64,000 bases of DNA, taken from Ruminiclostridium herbifermentans. Its GTDB lineage: Bacteria; Bacillota; Clostridia; Acetivibrionales; DSM-1351. Location: the NCBI RefSeq assembly GCF_005473905.2, contig NZ_CP061336.1:3836501-3900500 (forward strand), in the 5' to 3' direction. Positions 43,519 to 53,501 of the stretch are shown in pieces. A program made the position numbers and the translations under genes. Every line of letters begins with the position of its first letter. Position 1 is the first letter of the stretch. The notes under the pieces were generated by a model. The model did not search any database. It was not told the DNA's origin and saw only the letters and a list, made by a program, of their open reading frames with translations.

Positions 43519-46056
43519 TTGTACATAATTATTTAATACTTTTTATACATTTTTCCTTGACAGTTTATATCATATTCAATGACAACTTCAATTCCAACTT
43601 TTCCATTTGGCCCTTTCTGTAGATTTTCCGATGCAATCTGCGCTGAAAATGTGTAACTCTTTCTACTAGCAGGATACACAGTCTGTGATAGACTTTTTGT
43701 CATTCCTAAAACTCCCTCAGCTTTAAAAGAAGCTGATCCTGATACCCCATTATTAGGGTCCACTGTAAAACCTGAACTTATCCAATAGGTTAACCCGTCA
43801 TCAGCTCGTGAATTTCTTAGATGATTAAAAGGAACTAAGTCTTTTACTTCCTGACGGTCAAGAACATCAGCTGAAGATAAAATATCAGCAGCTTTATCCC
43901 AAACAGCAGATGAATCCCCCAGTTCTCTTAACGTTGTTGATAGCTCCAGCACTGTTTTCCATGGTTCTTGGAGATTATATTGTCTGCGTACCACACGAGT
44001 TTTGACAGATAAATTCAAATCTCTATCATCCACAGTTACTATATCACCTAGTTTCCATGCCTCATGCTCATATCCTGTCAACACTGATAAGTCCATTGCA
44101 GAGAGAACATATGAGATTCGTGGCTTCGCATACTGAGCTAAGCGCATATTAGCGAACTCAAGCAGCTGATAAGGGTTGCTGATTGATGAAGCATCCAGCG
44201 TTCCTACTCTAACTTCTGATGAATAGCTATAATCCTCAACATACTCTTTATTACCATTGATAGAAGCAAATGTTATACCATCTTTTCCATAAGCATAAAG
44301 GCGAGTGATTAGACTTCTAGTATCCACTACGCGCTGTATACTTTTCATGTTCTTTCTATAGCAAAATAATGCCCCACTATCAGTACCTCCAAATGTCAAG
44401 AGATGTACCAAACGATTGGCACTATCGAAAATCAAGTCGCCTCCATGAATATTCTGTATTGTTCGTAGGATAGCTAATGCATTCTTTTCTGTTGATTGCC
44501 ATGTACGTTTAGTATTTACAGTTACGTTTCCTAATGACCAGCCAGTATTAAGTAAGGCATAGCGCATAGGGACTTCTGGTGTCTCTGCAACAAATTCCAT
44601 GGGTTCTTTTTCAGCACTAAAAGAAAGATCATAAAATGCTGCTTCCGCATATACTTGAGTTACAACTCTTCCATCGGAGCTTTTCTCATCTGTTATAGTT
44701 CGAATACGATAAACATCATTAACAATCTGCACCTGTTTTTCATTGTCTAATGTCTCTCGCTTGGAATCATGAAATGGCAGTTTAAACTCCAGAATATCAG
44801 CGCCATTTACTTCACTTGTTACTACAATATCAAAGGCATTTTCTAACACTGCTTCCCAAGCCCCGTTAGTATCCAACACAACTGGTCTTGCAAATCCAAG
44901 TCTCTCATAAGGAGGTTTTGGTATATCATGTAGTTGTATTTCAAGAAGTTTAGGAGTTCTACTGGTGTCTTGAGTAGATAATGTAATTCGATAACGAATA
45001 TATTCTCTGTTTGGAGATTGTAATTCCCCACTTGTTCCAATAGCCTGCCATTCAGTCCAACTAGACAAATCATCTGATGTAGAAGTTTCAACTAAGCTTA
45101 TCGATGTTATACCTGCAATGTATTCACTTGTAACTGATACTCTACCCGTTCCAGAAAGCCCACAGGCAGCTGCTATCGAATAAAACTGGCCACTTTGTGC
45201 ATAGACTCCGCTTGTTGCTTTTAGTATGACAGAACCAGGGTCCACAAGAGCATCAACATCAGCAGTGCTGTCTCCACCGTTTGCCAAAATTGAAGATTTA
45301 AAATAGAAAATAAGATCCTCCATGGTAAGCGAAGAATCTTTTTCATAGAACCAGTCATCAAATCCTCCTGCGTAATAATAGGTATTTGCATGCATCCCCA
45401 TCACAATGTCCGCAACACAGGATTGATTTAAGTCTCCCGTGAATGTTCGAACTGGAGATTGCCAGACAGCCCCATCACTTCGATCGCAAAGTAAGTTCTG
45501 TACCCTTTTGCTGTTTACCTCAATGATTGATGCAATAAAGTACCACCCGTTATTCTTTAGGGGAATAGTAGGTGTTTCTGTCTGATCATATATCAGGGAG
45601 CCGGAAGAATTATACAGCATTAATCGCAACCTTCCCTGAAATAAAGAAACATAAAAAATTGGTTGGCCAGGGCCTTGTCTAGTATTGAAAATCGGGATAT
45701 ACGTCTGCCCCACAGAATAAGTAGTTGGGTTTATCCATCCACCAACAACAATCTTTTCACCTAAATCACTAAAAAAGCTACCATCATTGGTAGCCACTAA
45801 ATGCGTCTTTTCACTTGTTGGATTAATGATATTCTGCCTAAAATATCTTCCTAATCTACCAGATGATAAGTTGGCTGATGTGCCTGACCATCCGGATACA
45901 AAGAAGTTTCTGTTATGACCAGAATCATCTGCAAGCATGTTATTGCTATCTGGTGTAGCTTCATTAAATCGCCAAAGAGCAACTGTCTTCTCGCTTACAG
46001 GAAACTCACCTGTAAAATCTGTCTGTGATGTTAAGATTGATTTAATTGCCACAAGC

Positions 46057-46830
46057 TCACCTCCATCTGCTTTTAGCCATAATCTTCAGCTCCGAAAAAG
46101 TTGCTCCCGCCACTGAAACTGTTATTTCATTTTCACCTTTGTGCAGTATAGGAAAGTTAAGCTCATCCAAGCCTGCAAGCCCATTTCTAAGTGTATTTCC
46201 GTTTGCATCGGTTATTTTTGCAGTTACTAATCCACTATCAATGACAAGCACTTCATCTGCTGCCAAAGCTCCAAATACTCGTAGTTCTTCGCCATTTGTC
46301 GTAATAGAAATGTAGGTGGATGATGAGCTGCTGATTATCCCCTTAAGTTGATAAACCGGTTCTGAATCCGCATTCCCAGTTAACCTTTTAATTTCATGAG
46401 CACCAACACTGGAAATCGTAAATTGTTCATCTATCAGTGCATAGGCGTGTGGATCTGGACAAATAAATTTTAATTCAAAGGCTCCAGCAGTTCTAAGTAA
46501 TCTCTCACAATCTACTTGTTCAGTAAGCCGAGCATAAAAGTATCGATCGGGAATATCCTCTAATACAAACTGCTTGAGACCATTCATTGGATTAAGCCAT
46601 TCTGCAATAGAATCTAAAACGCTCACTAAATCTGCAAAACTCTTTTGAGGATATACATTACAGCTGATTGTTATGATCCGCTCTGAACTATCACAACCAA
46701 AATCTGCAACTCCCGCCTTTCCTGGAACAACCTCATACGAATTTCGTAGAGCGGGCGATGCCTGCCACCTTGTAAGTTTTGCTTTTATCTTCATATTTTT
46801 TGAATTGATACCATTATAAACGAAGCCCAT
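46057..46830 (-). CDS. Phage distal tail protein (Dit)
   Basis: 257 residues. The start GFVYNGINSKNMKIKAKL and the domain YFYARLTEQVDCERLLRTAGAFELKFICPDPHAYA are typical of siphophage Dit/Sipho_tail proteins: N-terminal hub-ring fold with a C-terminal beta extension (ISSSSSTYISITTNGEELRVFG). It joins the tail tube to the tail endopeptidase downstream. Stop is 4 bp from the start of the endopeptidase gene. Confidence 0.85.
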   Translation of the reverse strand: MGFVYNGINSKNMKIKAKLTRWQASPALRNSYEVVPGKAGVADFGCDSSERIITISCNVYPQKSFADLVSVLDSIAEWLNPMNGLKQFVLEDIPDRYFYARLTEQVDCERLLRTAGAFELKFICPDPHAYALIDEQFTISSVGAHEIKRLTGNADSEPVYQLKGIISSSSSTYISITTNGEELRVFGALAADEVLVIDSGLVTAKITDANGNTLRNGLAGLDELNFPILHKGENEITVSVAGATFSELKIMAKSRWR

Positions 46831-46843
46831 ACATCGCCCTCCT

Positions 46844-49400
46844 TTATGCAGTTATAAATCTTCCTTGAGCTCGTGATCCTGTTTGCATTAAATTATATAG
46901 CTCCTGTGAAATCTTCCGAATGTCGTCCTCACTTCGAACAATCATCTGCTGTATCGTAATTAATGAACCTTCAAAAGTTCCATAGCTGCTACTAATGCCA
47001 GCTCCATTCATATTCAGATTGGAGTTGATGTCAAAATCAGTTGGGATGGCATTTTGCATATCTTGACTAACACTATTCATTGCTTTTTCAAAACCAACCC
47101 CAATACCCTCTCCAAGGTTTTCACCTATACCAGCAAATAATGTTGATGGTGAATGAATGCCAAAGAAATTTTTTATTTTATCGACAACCCCACCAAAAAA
47201 GCCTGAAATTTTATCCCAAAGCCAGGCTCCAGCATCAGAGATACCCTGCCATAATCCTTTGATTAAATTGGTTCCAATCTGAGCCATTTGCCAAATTGAA
47301 CCTGTAAATCCTTTAACCAGTGCTGTAATAATTTGTGGTACAGCTTTTACAACCTCTACAATAATCGTTGGAAGGTTTTTAATCAGTGAAACTAACAACA
47401 TGATCCCCGCCTGAATAATCTGAGGTATGCTACCAATAATAGCATTCACAAGAGATGACACAATCTTTGGTATAGCAGTAATAACAGTCGAAATGATCTG
47501 TGGAAGATTTTGAATCAGTGCTACTAACAATTGCACTCCGGCATCAATAAGCTGCGGGATTGAGCCCAAAATCGCTGTTATTAACCCGTCGACAATTTGC
47601 GGAATTGCTTCTACAATTACTGTGATGATTTCTGGTAAAGCTGAAATTAAAGATGTTAGAAGTTGAATACCCGCTTCAATTATTTGAGGTATTGCACCAA
47701 TAATAAAATCTACTATCCCAGTAATAATGACCGGCAATGCTGCAATCAACACTGGAAGAGCATCCAAAATCCCCTGAGTTAGTCCAAGTACAAGCTGAAG
47801 TGCCGCCTCTAGGAGCATTGGTAGGTTATCCAAAAGTGCCTGCACAATTTGTATCACTGCTGATACTGCAGCTGGAATTAACTGTGGCAGTGCTTCTGCA
47901 ATTCCACTGACAATAGTTCCGATCATTTGTACTCCTGCCGTAACAAGTGCCGGTAAAGTTTCAATGATTCCATTGACTAGTGTCATCAATAGTATGACAG
48001 CAGCCTCTGTTATCTTCGGTAATGCAGAGGTAAGTCCTTGAACTAGAGAAATAATTATTTGAGAAGCAATATCCACTACAATTGGCAACTGCTCAGAAAT
48101 AAATTGAACTGCTTCTTCTAAGATTCCACCAAAAGCATCAATTAAGCCTTGAACACCATCTTTCTCAAAAGCTTGAGATAATTCATCAATCCAACCATTA
48201 ACCATCGGAAGAACAGTTCCAGAAAGCATGGTTGTTAACCCTTCAGCAAGCTGCCCCTTTAACGAAGCAACTCCATCCTCAAGAGTTGCCATTTGCCCAG
48301 AAAAAGTTTTGGATTGTGCTTCCATTGAACCATAGAAACGCCCACCTTCTGATGTTGCTGATGCAAATGCCTCCGCAACCATGTCTGCTGAAATTGCCCC
48401 TTTTGACATTTCCTCCTTGAGTTCACCGATGGATTTTCCGGTCTTACGTGAAATTTCCTCTAATGGGTTAAAGCCTGCATTAATCATTTGCATTAGGTCT
48501 TGCCCTGTTAACTTACCGGTTGAGGACATCTGTGCAAATGCTAAAGTTAAACTTTTGAATTTTTCGGCATCCCCCTGAGATATATCACCCAACTGTTTCA
48601 TTCTTATTTGAGCTTCTTCTGCAGACATTCCAAAGCTCATAAGAGTTTGGGCTGATTGAGCAAGATCTTGCATTCCAAATGGAGTAGCCGCTGCTTCCTT
48701 TTTCAGATCATTCACTAACTTTTGTGCTTTTGCCTCATCGCCCAGCATGGTAGTAAACGATGCAGTATAACTTTCCATTTGAGCGTTGTATTCAACGCCA
48801 TCCTTCATCGCACCCACAAATGCTTTTCCTATTCCCAATAGCCGAGCCTAATGCTTTTACTCCACCGATTATGGCATCTGATAGCAGATTTGCTTTAAGT
48901 ACATCTCCCAAAACAGAGGTTTTCTTAGTGGCATCATCCATTTCATTGCCAACATCATCAACATTATCAGCAAGTTCATCGGCTGCATCAGCAGCATCTT
49001 CCATGTTGTCAGCACTTTCATCTGTAGCATCGGAATGATCACGCAAACTCTTATTGTTATTTTCAAGTTCTCGTTCCATGCCATTGAGCTCAGCCAAAGC
49101 TTTATTTAATTGAATCTGCCAATTTTGAGTTCTACGATCATTTTCTCCGAAAGAAGTGGAGGCATTATCTAGTGCAGATCGTAGTGTCTCTATCTTTTCT
49201 TTTTGTGCATCGATCGTTTTTTCTAATATTTCATTACGCGCTGTTAAGGCTTGGATGGACTTATCATTTTTATCAAACTGGGAGCTGATTAGAGCCATCT
49301 CACTACCTAAGACTTTAAATGCCTGGTTAATATCACGAAGTGCATTTTTAAATTCCTTTTCGCCTTCCACTCCGATTTTTAAACCGAAATTATCTGCCAA
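46844..49400 (-). pseudogene. Tail tape-measure protein gene, one-base frameshift
   Basis: The first segment starts with TTG at 49400 (GGAGG upstream; ADNFGLKIGVEGEKEFKNAL) and has a coiled-coil region (ALTARNEILEKTIDAQKEKIE). It runs out of frame at a CCC/GGG run (48834-48836); deleting one G joins ALGSAIGIGKAFVGAMKDG to a second segment of about 660 residues with the usual tape-measure features (GYMSAEEAQ-like helix, hydrophobic repeats IPQIIEAGIQLL and LP.II....iP.iv repeated about 10 times, and FFGIHSPSTLFAGIGENLG near the end). The tape-measure protein sets tail length and helps DNA entry. With the correction it is about 850 residues. Either sequencing error or an inactivating mutation. 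Confidence 0.8.
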
Positions 49401-49426
49401 GATTACCTCCTCCTTTCGTTGAAAAA

Positions 49427-49998
49427 TCAAATCCCATAAGGAATAATGTCATCGATATAAAGTTCCCGCTTCGGTTTTGACATCCCAAGGAACTGCTTAT
49501 GACACTCCCATAAATCCATAAGCAAGCCAATAGGTGTAAGCCATGTTTCCTCTTCAGTGCGATTTAAATGAACAGTTCCGTAATATAAAAGCCGGGTAAA
49601 GAGTTCATTCTCATTTACCCGGTTTGCACGTTTTTTGAGTTATCTTCAGACTCAATATTCCTTTTTGTTCCCTTGAACATAGCTTCTGTTAGAGCACTCT
49701 TATATGTCGCTAGTTCCAAAGGAGAAGTAAGAAGCTCAACTTCTTCTTGAGTAAGAAGCGGCTTTTTGTTATCTGGATTTCGCAGGTTATGAATGAGCAG
49801 GCTCTGATTGGCCATTAAAGTTATCAGCCAGACTATTTCATCCAGTGCCATTTCGAAGTTCTCAGACTTCATCAATTTTTCACCCAAATTTTCAAGGCCA
49901 CCATATCTACCCGCAATTTCTTTCGTGGCTTTAGTAGTAAGAATAAGTTCATACTCCTGCCCGCCAATATTAATCATTGCACTTCGTTCTTTATCCAT
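49427..49998 (-). CDS. Tail assembly chaperone, frameshifted long form (gpGT-like)
   Basis: The 127-residue gpG product ends with SKNVQTG at 49615. A -1 shift on A AAA AAC (49630-49636) replaces the last residues by KRANRVNENELFTR and extends the protein in frame by about 65 residues (RTEEETWLTPIGLLMDL, YIDDIIPYGI) to a TGA at 49427-49429. This matches the G/GT arrangement that tailed phages use to help fold the tape-measure protein. Signal: see 49592-49636. Confidence 0.85.
49592..49636 (-). promoter_or_regulatory. Programmed -1 ribosomal frameshift signal
   Basis: Slippery heptamer A AAA AAC in the right codon phase at 49630-49636, a 7-nt spacer (GTGCAAA), then a perfect 9-bp stem CCGGGTAAA / TTTACCCGG with a 13-nt loop (49592-49622). 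This is the standard stimulatory design. The stem sits at and past the gpG stop codon. Confidence 0.88.
49615..49998 (-). CDS. Tail assembly chaperone, short form (gpG-like)
   Basis: 127 residues. GGQEYELILTTKATKEIAGRYGGLENLGEKL and a helical middle are characteristic of siphophage tail assembly chaperones encoded between the major tail protein and the tape measure. It ends 10 bp downstream of the slippery site. See the long form and the frameshift signal for the -1 product. Confidence 0.82.
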   Translation of the reverse strand: MDKERSAMINIGGQEYELILTTKATKEIAGRYGGLENLGEKLMKSENFEMALDEIVWLITLMANQSLLIHNLRNPDNKKPLLTQEEVELLTSPLELATYKSALTEAMFKGTKRNIESEDNSKNVQTG

Positions 49999-50010
49999 TT
50001 CAATTCCCCC

Positions 50011-50613
50011 TTACTCTCCAATTCCACTAGAAGCTGCGAATGTGGGCTCATACACTTCGTTGAACCAGCTATTAATAACCGTTGAAGTTACCCCTTCATC
50101 ACCCTCGTTAACTTCCGCCTTCCATGGATGCTTACCTTGACCATCTAGCTTATTTCTTCGAAGCACTGTTCCTTCGATAGTTGGGGTTGAAAAAGTGATA
50201 CTATCGCCTTTTGTCGCTAAGTTTGTTGCAGGAATTCCAAACTTCACACGATACAGCCAAAAGTATCGGTATTTACCGTTTGCTTTTTGTGCTCTGAAGC
50301 CAATCGCAACTGGAGCTCCACCATCCTCACTGGTTGAGATGAGCACATGATTGTCATCAATGGTAGCTCCTGTTAAATCTCCGGCAGCTGCTACACCTAT
50401 ATCATCAATACCGAGTGTAAGGGTACCGCTTTTAAATTCTTTTACAATCTCAGCAGCACCATCATCTGCATAAAGAGTTGCCTCAGCAAGCTCAACGGAA
50501 AGTTCTGCACTGATTGCTTTTGCCAGCGGTTTCGGTGTTTCATAGGTTTCATCACCGTTTATGTCTTCAGTGATTTTTGCATAATAAAGCCTATCAAGAC
50601 CTATCGTAGCCAT
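50011..50613 (-). CDS. Major tail protein
   Basis: 200 residues. The start ATIGLDRLYYAKITED and the pattern ISAELSVELAEATLYADDGA and KEFKSGTLTLGIDDIG match phi13-type major tail proteins of Firmicute phages, and the C-terminal FWLYRVKFGIPATNLATKGDSITFSTPTIEGTV is a tail-tube beta fold. It polymerises into the tail tube. Position between the tail terminator and assembly chaperone agrees. Confidence 0.88.
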   Translation of the reverse strand: MATIGLDRLYYAKITEDINGDETYETPKPLAKAISAELSVELAEATLYADDGAAEIVKEFKSGTLTLGIDDIGVAAAGDLTGATIDDNHVLISTSEDGGAPVAIGFRAQKANGKYRYFWLYRVKFGIPATNLATKGDSITFSTPTIEGTVLRRNKLDGQGKHPWKAEVNEGDEGVTSTVINSWFNEVYEPTFAASSGIGE

Positions 50614-50616
50614 TTC

Positions 50617-50970
50617 TTATTCCTCCATTTCCAATTGAAATTCATATGATTTAGCCACATCTATGGCATAATGGTGATAATCGGTATCATCCTCATGTCC
50701 AATGTACCGACGGTCCGTTATAGTAAAATCCGCACCCAAAAGAGTGCGGACAATAGTGTTTTTTATAGTTGTATAATTTCCTTTTACAAATAAGGAAAGT
50801 CTAGCTTCCTGTACTTCATATCCTGGTGCATTATCAGCATGAACTTCGAATAAATCAATAAGTGGTGTAATTACAATATAAATATCAGGAGGAACACCAG
50901 AAAACCGTCCTGTCTCTACTGGAATATTGCACATATCTGCAATGAATTTGAGTTCATTTAATATACTCAT
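50617..50970 (-). CDS. Tail terminator / minor tail protein
   Basis: 117 residues. Start ILNELKFIADMCNIPVETG then VITPLIDLFEVHADNAP and ARLSLFVKGNYTTIKNTI, typical of the small proteins (DUF3168-like or gp11-like) between the tail-completion protein and major tail protein. It likely caps the tail end. It overlaps the upstream gene by 4 bp. Confidence 0.65.
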   Translation of the reverse strand: MSILNELKFIADMCNIPVETGRFSGVPPDIYIVITPLIDLFEVHADNAPGYEVQEARLSLFVKGNYTTIKNTIVRTLLGADFTITDRRYIGHEDDTDYHHYAIDVAKSYEFQLEMEE

Positions 50971-51398
50971 AAGTTTTCTACCTCCTGCTCAAACCTTTTC
51001 TTCATAGCGTCAATACATGCTTTTCTTGACGCACTTCTTGCAGGCTTTAAAAATGGTTTTGGTGGCTGACCCGATTTTCCGTATTCGATGATATTGGCAA
51101 TCTTAGCGTTACTTTCGCCGCTTCTTCGTGGCTCCTTAAAACCTATCTTCACGTTGAAATTGCCATTTCGGTCCACTTTAGCAGGAGAGAGACCCAACGA
51201 ACTAATAAGCTCACCTGTAGACCGACTTTTTTCTTTTGTTCCACTACCAACTACAGCTTGCAAATTAGATCTAACCTTTTCCAAAACGATTTCCCCGCCT
51301 GACTCAAGTACCTTTGGAATAATTTCATCCGTCTTATCGCCAAGCTTTGAAAGCTTTAAAAGAAAATCCTCAGGCATTTTCACTTGTACCTTAGCCAC
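50967..51398 (-). CDS. HK97 gp10-like tail completion protein
   Basis: 143 residues from the GTG at 51398 (GGTGGGG upstream). Start AKVQVKMPEDFLLKLSKLGDKTDEIIPKVLE, then TGELISSLGLSPAKVDRNGNFNVKIGF and GESNAKIANIIEYGKSGQPPKPFLKPA are typical of gp10 proteins. It probably finishes the neck or joins head and tail. It overlaps the head-closure gene by 8 bp. Confidence 0.8.
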   Translation of the reverse strand: MAKVQVKMPEDFLLKLSKLGDKTDEIIPKVLESGGEIVLEKVRSNLQAVVGSGTKEKSRSTGELISSLGLSPAKVDRNGNFNVKIGFKEPRRSGESNAKIANIIEYGKSGQPPKPFLKPARSASRKACIDAMKKRFEQEVENL

Positions 51399-51726
51399 TT
51401 GACCCCACCACCTTTTTTGCCAAGGCTTCAATATACATGCCTCGACCTTTTACATCTTCAACATTTGTAATCTCATAGCGGCCATCATTACACACAATCA
51501 CCATATTGGTAGATACCTCAACATCAGGTATCTTACGAAAACGAAACAGCGCAGTTGCTTCAGAAAATGTCGCTCGGTTAGCCCACTTTTCATTTCCATG
51601 ACGATCTTCCTTATAAGCACGAACGGAAGCGAGGATGGTGTCCTTAGATTTACCGAAGCCTTCACTGTCTTTCGTTCTTTCAACAGAAATGAGATCGATA
51701 AAGGTATTCATTTTTCCAAAACTCAT
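51391..51726 (-). CDS. Head-tail adaptor / head closure protein
   Basis: 111 residues. MNTFIDLISVERTKDSEGFGKSKDTILASVRAYKEDRHG then ATALFRFRKIPDVEVSTNMVIVCNDGRYEITNVEDVKGRG, the small beta-barrel fold of Firmicute phage head-closure proteins (SPP1 gp16 / HK97 gp7-like). It closes the capsid after packaging. Confidence 0.82.
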   Translation of the reverse strand: MSFGKMNTFIDLISVERTKDSEGFGKSKDTILASVRAYKEDRHGNEKWANRATFSEATALFRFRKIPDVEVSTNMVIVCNDGRYEITNVEDVKGRGMYIEALAKKVVGSSG

Positions 51727-51729
51727 ACT

Positions 51730-52044
51730 CTACACCTTCCAATCCCGGTCAAGCCTGAGCAGTAAATTTACAGTGTTCCAAACCTGCTGGCCTGCCTGCA
51801 CGTTATCAGCAAAAAAGCCGCCAGTGCTACCATCCCTACTTTCATAGAAGTGAGATGACAGCATAATGACGGCCTGCTCGGTAGTTGGCGGCATTGTGTT
51901 CTCATTATAATGACCTTCCGGTACATGCTGGTAACTCTCGGCATATGCGATAGCGGTGGTGATGTACATTTGAAGAAGTTCATCATCGCGATCGTGCTCA
52001 AGAATTAGATTTGCTTTAACTTTTTCTAAAAGTGTCATCACCAT
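51730..52044 (-). CDS. Head-tail connector protein (gp6-like)
   Basis: 104 residues. Helical, TLLEKVKANLILEHDRDDELLQMYITTAIAYAESYQHVPEG, followed by PPTTEQAVIMLSSHFYESRDGSTGG, the pattern of HK97 gp6-type connectors that form a ring under the portal. The start at 52044 has AAGGAT just upstream. Confidence 0.85.
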   Translation of the reverse strand: MVMTLLEKVKANLILEHDRDDELLQMYITTAIAYAESYQHVPEGHYNENTMPPTTEQAVIMLSSHFYESRDGSTGGFFADNVQAGQQVWNTVNLLLRLDRDWKV

Positions 52045-52055
52045 CACTATCCTTT

Positions 52056-52277
52056 CTAAGGTGTATCTCCATTCATGATTCCTGCAGTTTTCAGCTTACT
52101 GAGCAAGGCATTAAAGTCCGTCACTAGAGCTTCTACAGTTTCCGCAGTGCTTGCCGGTTGATTTTCAAGAACAGGGAGCCCAGTTACTTTGGCTCCCTCT
52201 TCAATGACAAGCTCTCCACCAATAACGGTTTTTTCTCCACCTTGTTCGGTGTAGTTCTTTGCGTTATAGCTCATCAT
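52056..52277 (-). CDS. Head fiber-like protein
   Basis: 73 residues. SYNAKNYTEQGGEKTVIGGELVIEEGAKVTG, then ASTAETVEALVTDFNALLSKLKTAG, matching small head-fiber or decoration proteins seen after the capsid gene in clostridial phages. A GGAGG ribosome site is at the start. It may bind the capsid surface. Confidence 0.7.
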   Translation of the reverse strand: MMSYNAKNYTEQGGEKTVIGGELVIEEGAKVTGLPVLENQPASTAETVEALVTDFNALLSKLKTAGIMNGDTP

Positions 52278-52289
52278 TTACACCTCCCA

Positions 52290-53489
52290 TTAAGCCTTCT
52301 GCTGAAGAACTTTGATGGCTTCAGGTAGAATGAGCTTTCCATCTACACGCTGGCTTGCAAGGAAACCAACCTGCCCAGTAGTTGCAAAAAGCTCGTTTAA
52401 ACGTTTGAAAGAACGCCCCTGTCTGTCAGCAATCCAATAGTATCCGAAATCACCGAAAGCAATCGTCTTTGCTCCGGCTTCAATAATAGGAGCATAAGCA
52501 GAAGTGTAAACCGGACGATTCAGCAACGTATCTGGAGTACCTGCTGTTAAAGAAGGCTGCCACAGATATTGACCTTGACCGTCTTTCAGTTTACGGATTG
52601 CTTTTACTGTTGCGTCATTCATCAGGAATACCGCGTTCTTTTTGTAAGGAGCCTTTAGGGAATAAACAAGCTCGATAATCTCATCTGCCGTAATGGCAGT
52701 TGCAGACCCTGCTGTCACTCCAAGCTGTGCTCCGCCTGTTGCGTTGAAAATACCAGTAGGTTTTCCATCTCCGTCTCCAACTAAAAAAGCTTCTTCTTCC
52801 TTAGCACCGATTCTACGGGCAAATTCAGTGGAGATATAATTCTCTAGATCAAATACACTGTCATTGAGAAGTTCATCAGAAACTTTAATCATTGTACCCA
52901 GCTTGTAAGCACCGATAGATGTCTGACCGAATACAGAATCACTCTCATCAAACTCCTCACCTTCGTCAAGCCAAGCCGCTGTACCTTTGGTCACCACAAC
53001 CGGGATTTTACGATCACCGCTTGAAGTCTGAATAATTTTTGCCAGTTTACGGAATACATTCTCTTCCTCAAGGGTTTGAACTAGGGTACGCTCAAATTCA
53101 TCAGGAACAAGATATCCTCCCTCTGAATCAGTGCCTACAGACAAAGCATTTAGCACATCATGACGAGGATTTTTGCTACGCATTACGTTCCAGAATGCCT
53201 TTCTGTACTCATCACTGGCTCTTCCGGTCTTTGTATCCATCCCCGGAATAGCTGGCTTTTCGGTAAGAGGTGTGTTTACAGGCTTATTAAGCTCTGCTTC
53301 AAGAGCTTCTTGGCGCTCCAATCTTGCGATTTCCTTACCCAGATTAATAATATCTGCTTCCATTTTGTCGTAGGTTGCGGCATCCTCTGCGGACACAAGT
53401 CCATCACTACCACGCTTTGAATCAAGAAATGCCTTTGCTGCTTCCCATGCTTTTGCGCGCTTTTCACGCAGTTCAAGAATTTTACTCAT
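52290..53489 (-). CDS. Major capsid protein (HK97 fold)
   Basis: 399 residues from the ATG at 53489 (GGAGG 8 nt upstream). The N-terminal ~100 residues are helical scaffold-like (DKMEADIINLGKEIARLERQEALEAE), then the mature fold: GTDSEGGYLVPDEFERTLVQTLEEENVFRKLAKII, KRKIPVVVTKGTAAWLDEG-like, SDELLNDSVFDLENYISTEFARRIG, AFLVGDGDGKPTGIFN and QSLTAGTPDTLLNRPVYTSAYAPI. The delta domain would be removed by the ClpP-type protease upstream. Confidence 0.95.
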   Translation of the reverse strand: MSKILELREKRAKAWEAAKAFLDSKRGSDGLVSAEDAATYDKMEADIINLGKEIARLERQEALEAELNKPVNTPLTEKPAIPGMDTKTGRASDEYRKAFWNVMRSKNPRHDVLNALSVGTDSEGGYLVPDEFERTLVQTLEEENVFRKLAKIIQTSSGDRKIPVVVTKGTAAWLDEGEEFDESDSVFGQTSIGAYKLGTMIKVSDELLNDSVFDLENYISTEFARRIGAKEEEAFLVGDGDGKPTGIFNATGGAQLGVTAGSATAITADEIIELVYSLKAPYKKNAVFLMNDATVKAIRKLKDGQGQYLWQPSLTAGTPDTLLNRPVYTSAYAPIIEAGAKTIAFGDFGYYWIADRQGRSFKRLNELFATTGQVGFLASQRVDGKLILPEAIKVLQQKA

Positions 53490-53501
53490 TTTCATTTCCT
53501 C

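Larger units (their letters stand above)
41394..43569 (+). mobile_element. Complete IS21-family insertion sequence with 5-bp target duplication
   Basis: 2176 bp, bounded by imperfect inverted ends TATAAAGTTATAATTAATAA (left) and TATAAACTGTCAAGGAAAAA (right, reversed), with internal repeats TGTACAAAT and TATTAAATAA near both ends. Flanked by the direct repeat TCATA (41389-41393 and 43570-43574), the signature of a recent single insertion. It encodes istA and istB on the plus strand, opposite to the prophage genes. Two other partial copies lie at 27117-27352 and 63171 onward. Confidence 0.93.
41349..46052 (-). pseudogene. Prophage tail endopeptidase (Tal) gene split by an IS21 insertion
   Basis: Reading from 46052: LamG-like N-terminal region (VALWRFNEATPDSNNML, VGGWINPTTY, FDDWFYEKDSS), a discoidin-like beta region, then the prophage endopeptidase/tail-spike fold (RLGFARPVVLDTNGAWEAVLEN, ILEFKLPFHDS, YVLSAMDL, WKLGDIVTVDDRDLNLS) common to Firmicute siphophage Tal proteins. 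After residue ~825 the open frame enters the IS (it would end QGKMYKKY). Removing 41394-43569 and one TCATA copy restores VVIEYEDGSTETRFIDLY then a TAG stop at 41349. So about 840 native residues were split just 15 codons from the end; the shortened protein might still be partly functional. Confidence 0.85.

Noticed and set aside
48834-48836. A programmed frameshift in the tape-measure gene
   Set aside because: There is no slippery heptamer or downstream stem; an extra G in a GGG run is the simpler explanation. The true programmed site is at 49630-49636.
46844-48838. CRISPR or tandem DNA repeat array suggested by regularly repeated sequence
   Set aside because: The repeats are imperfect at the DNA level and match hydrophobic repeats of the tape-measure protein, with no spacers.
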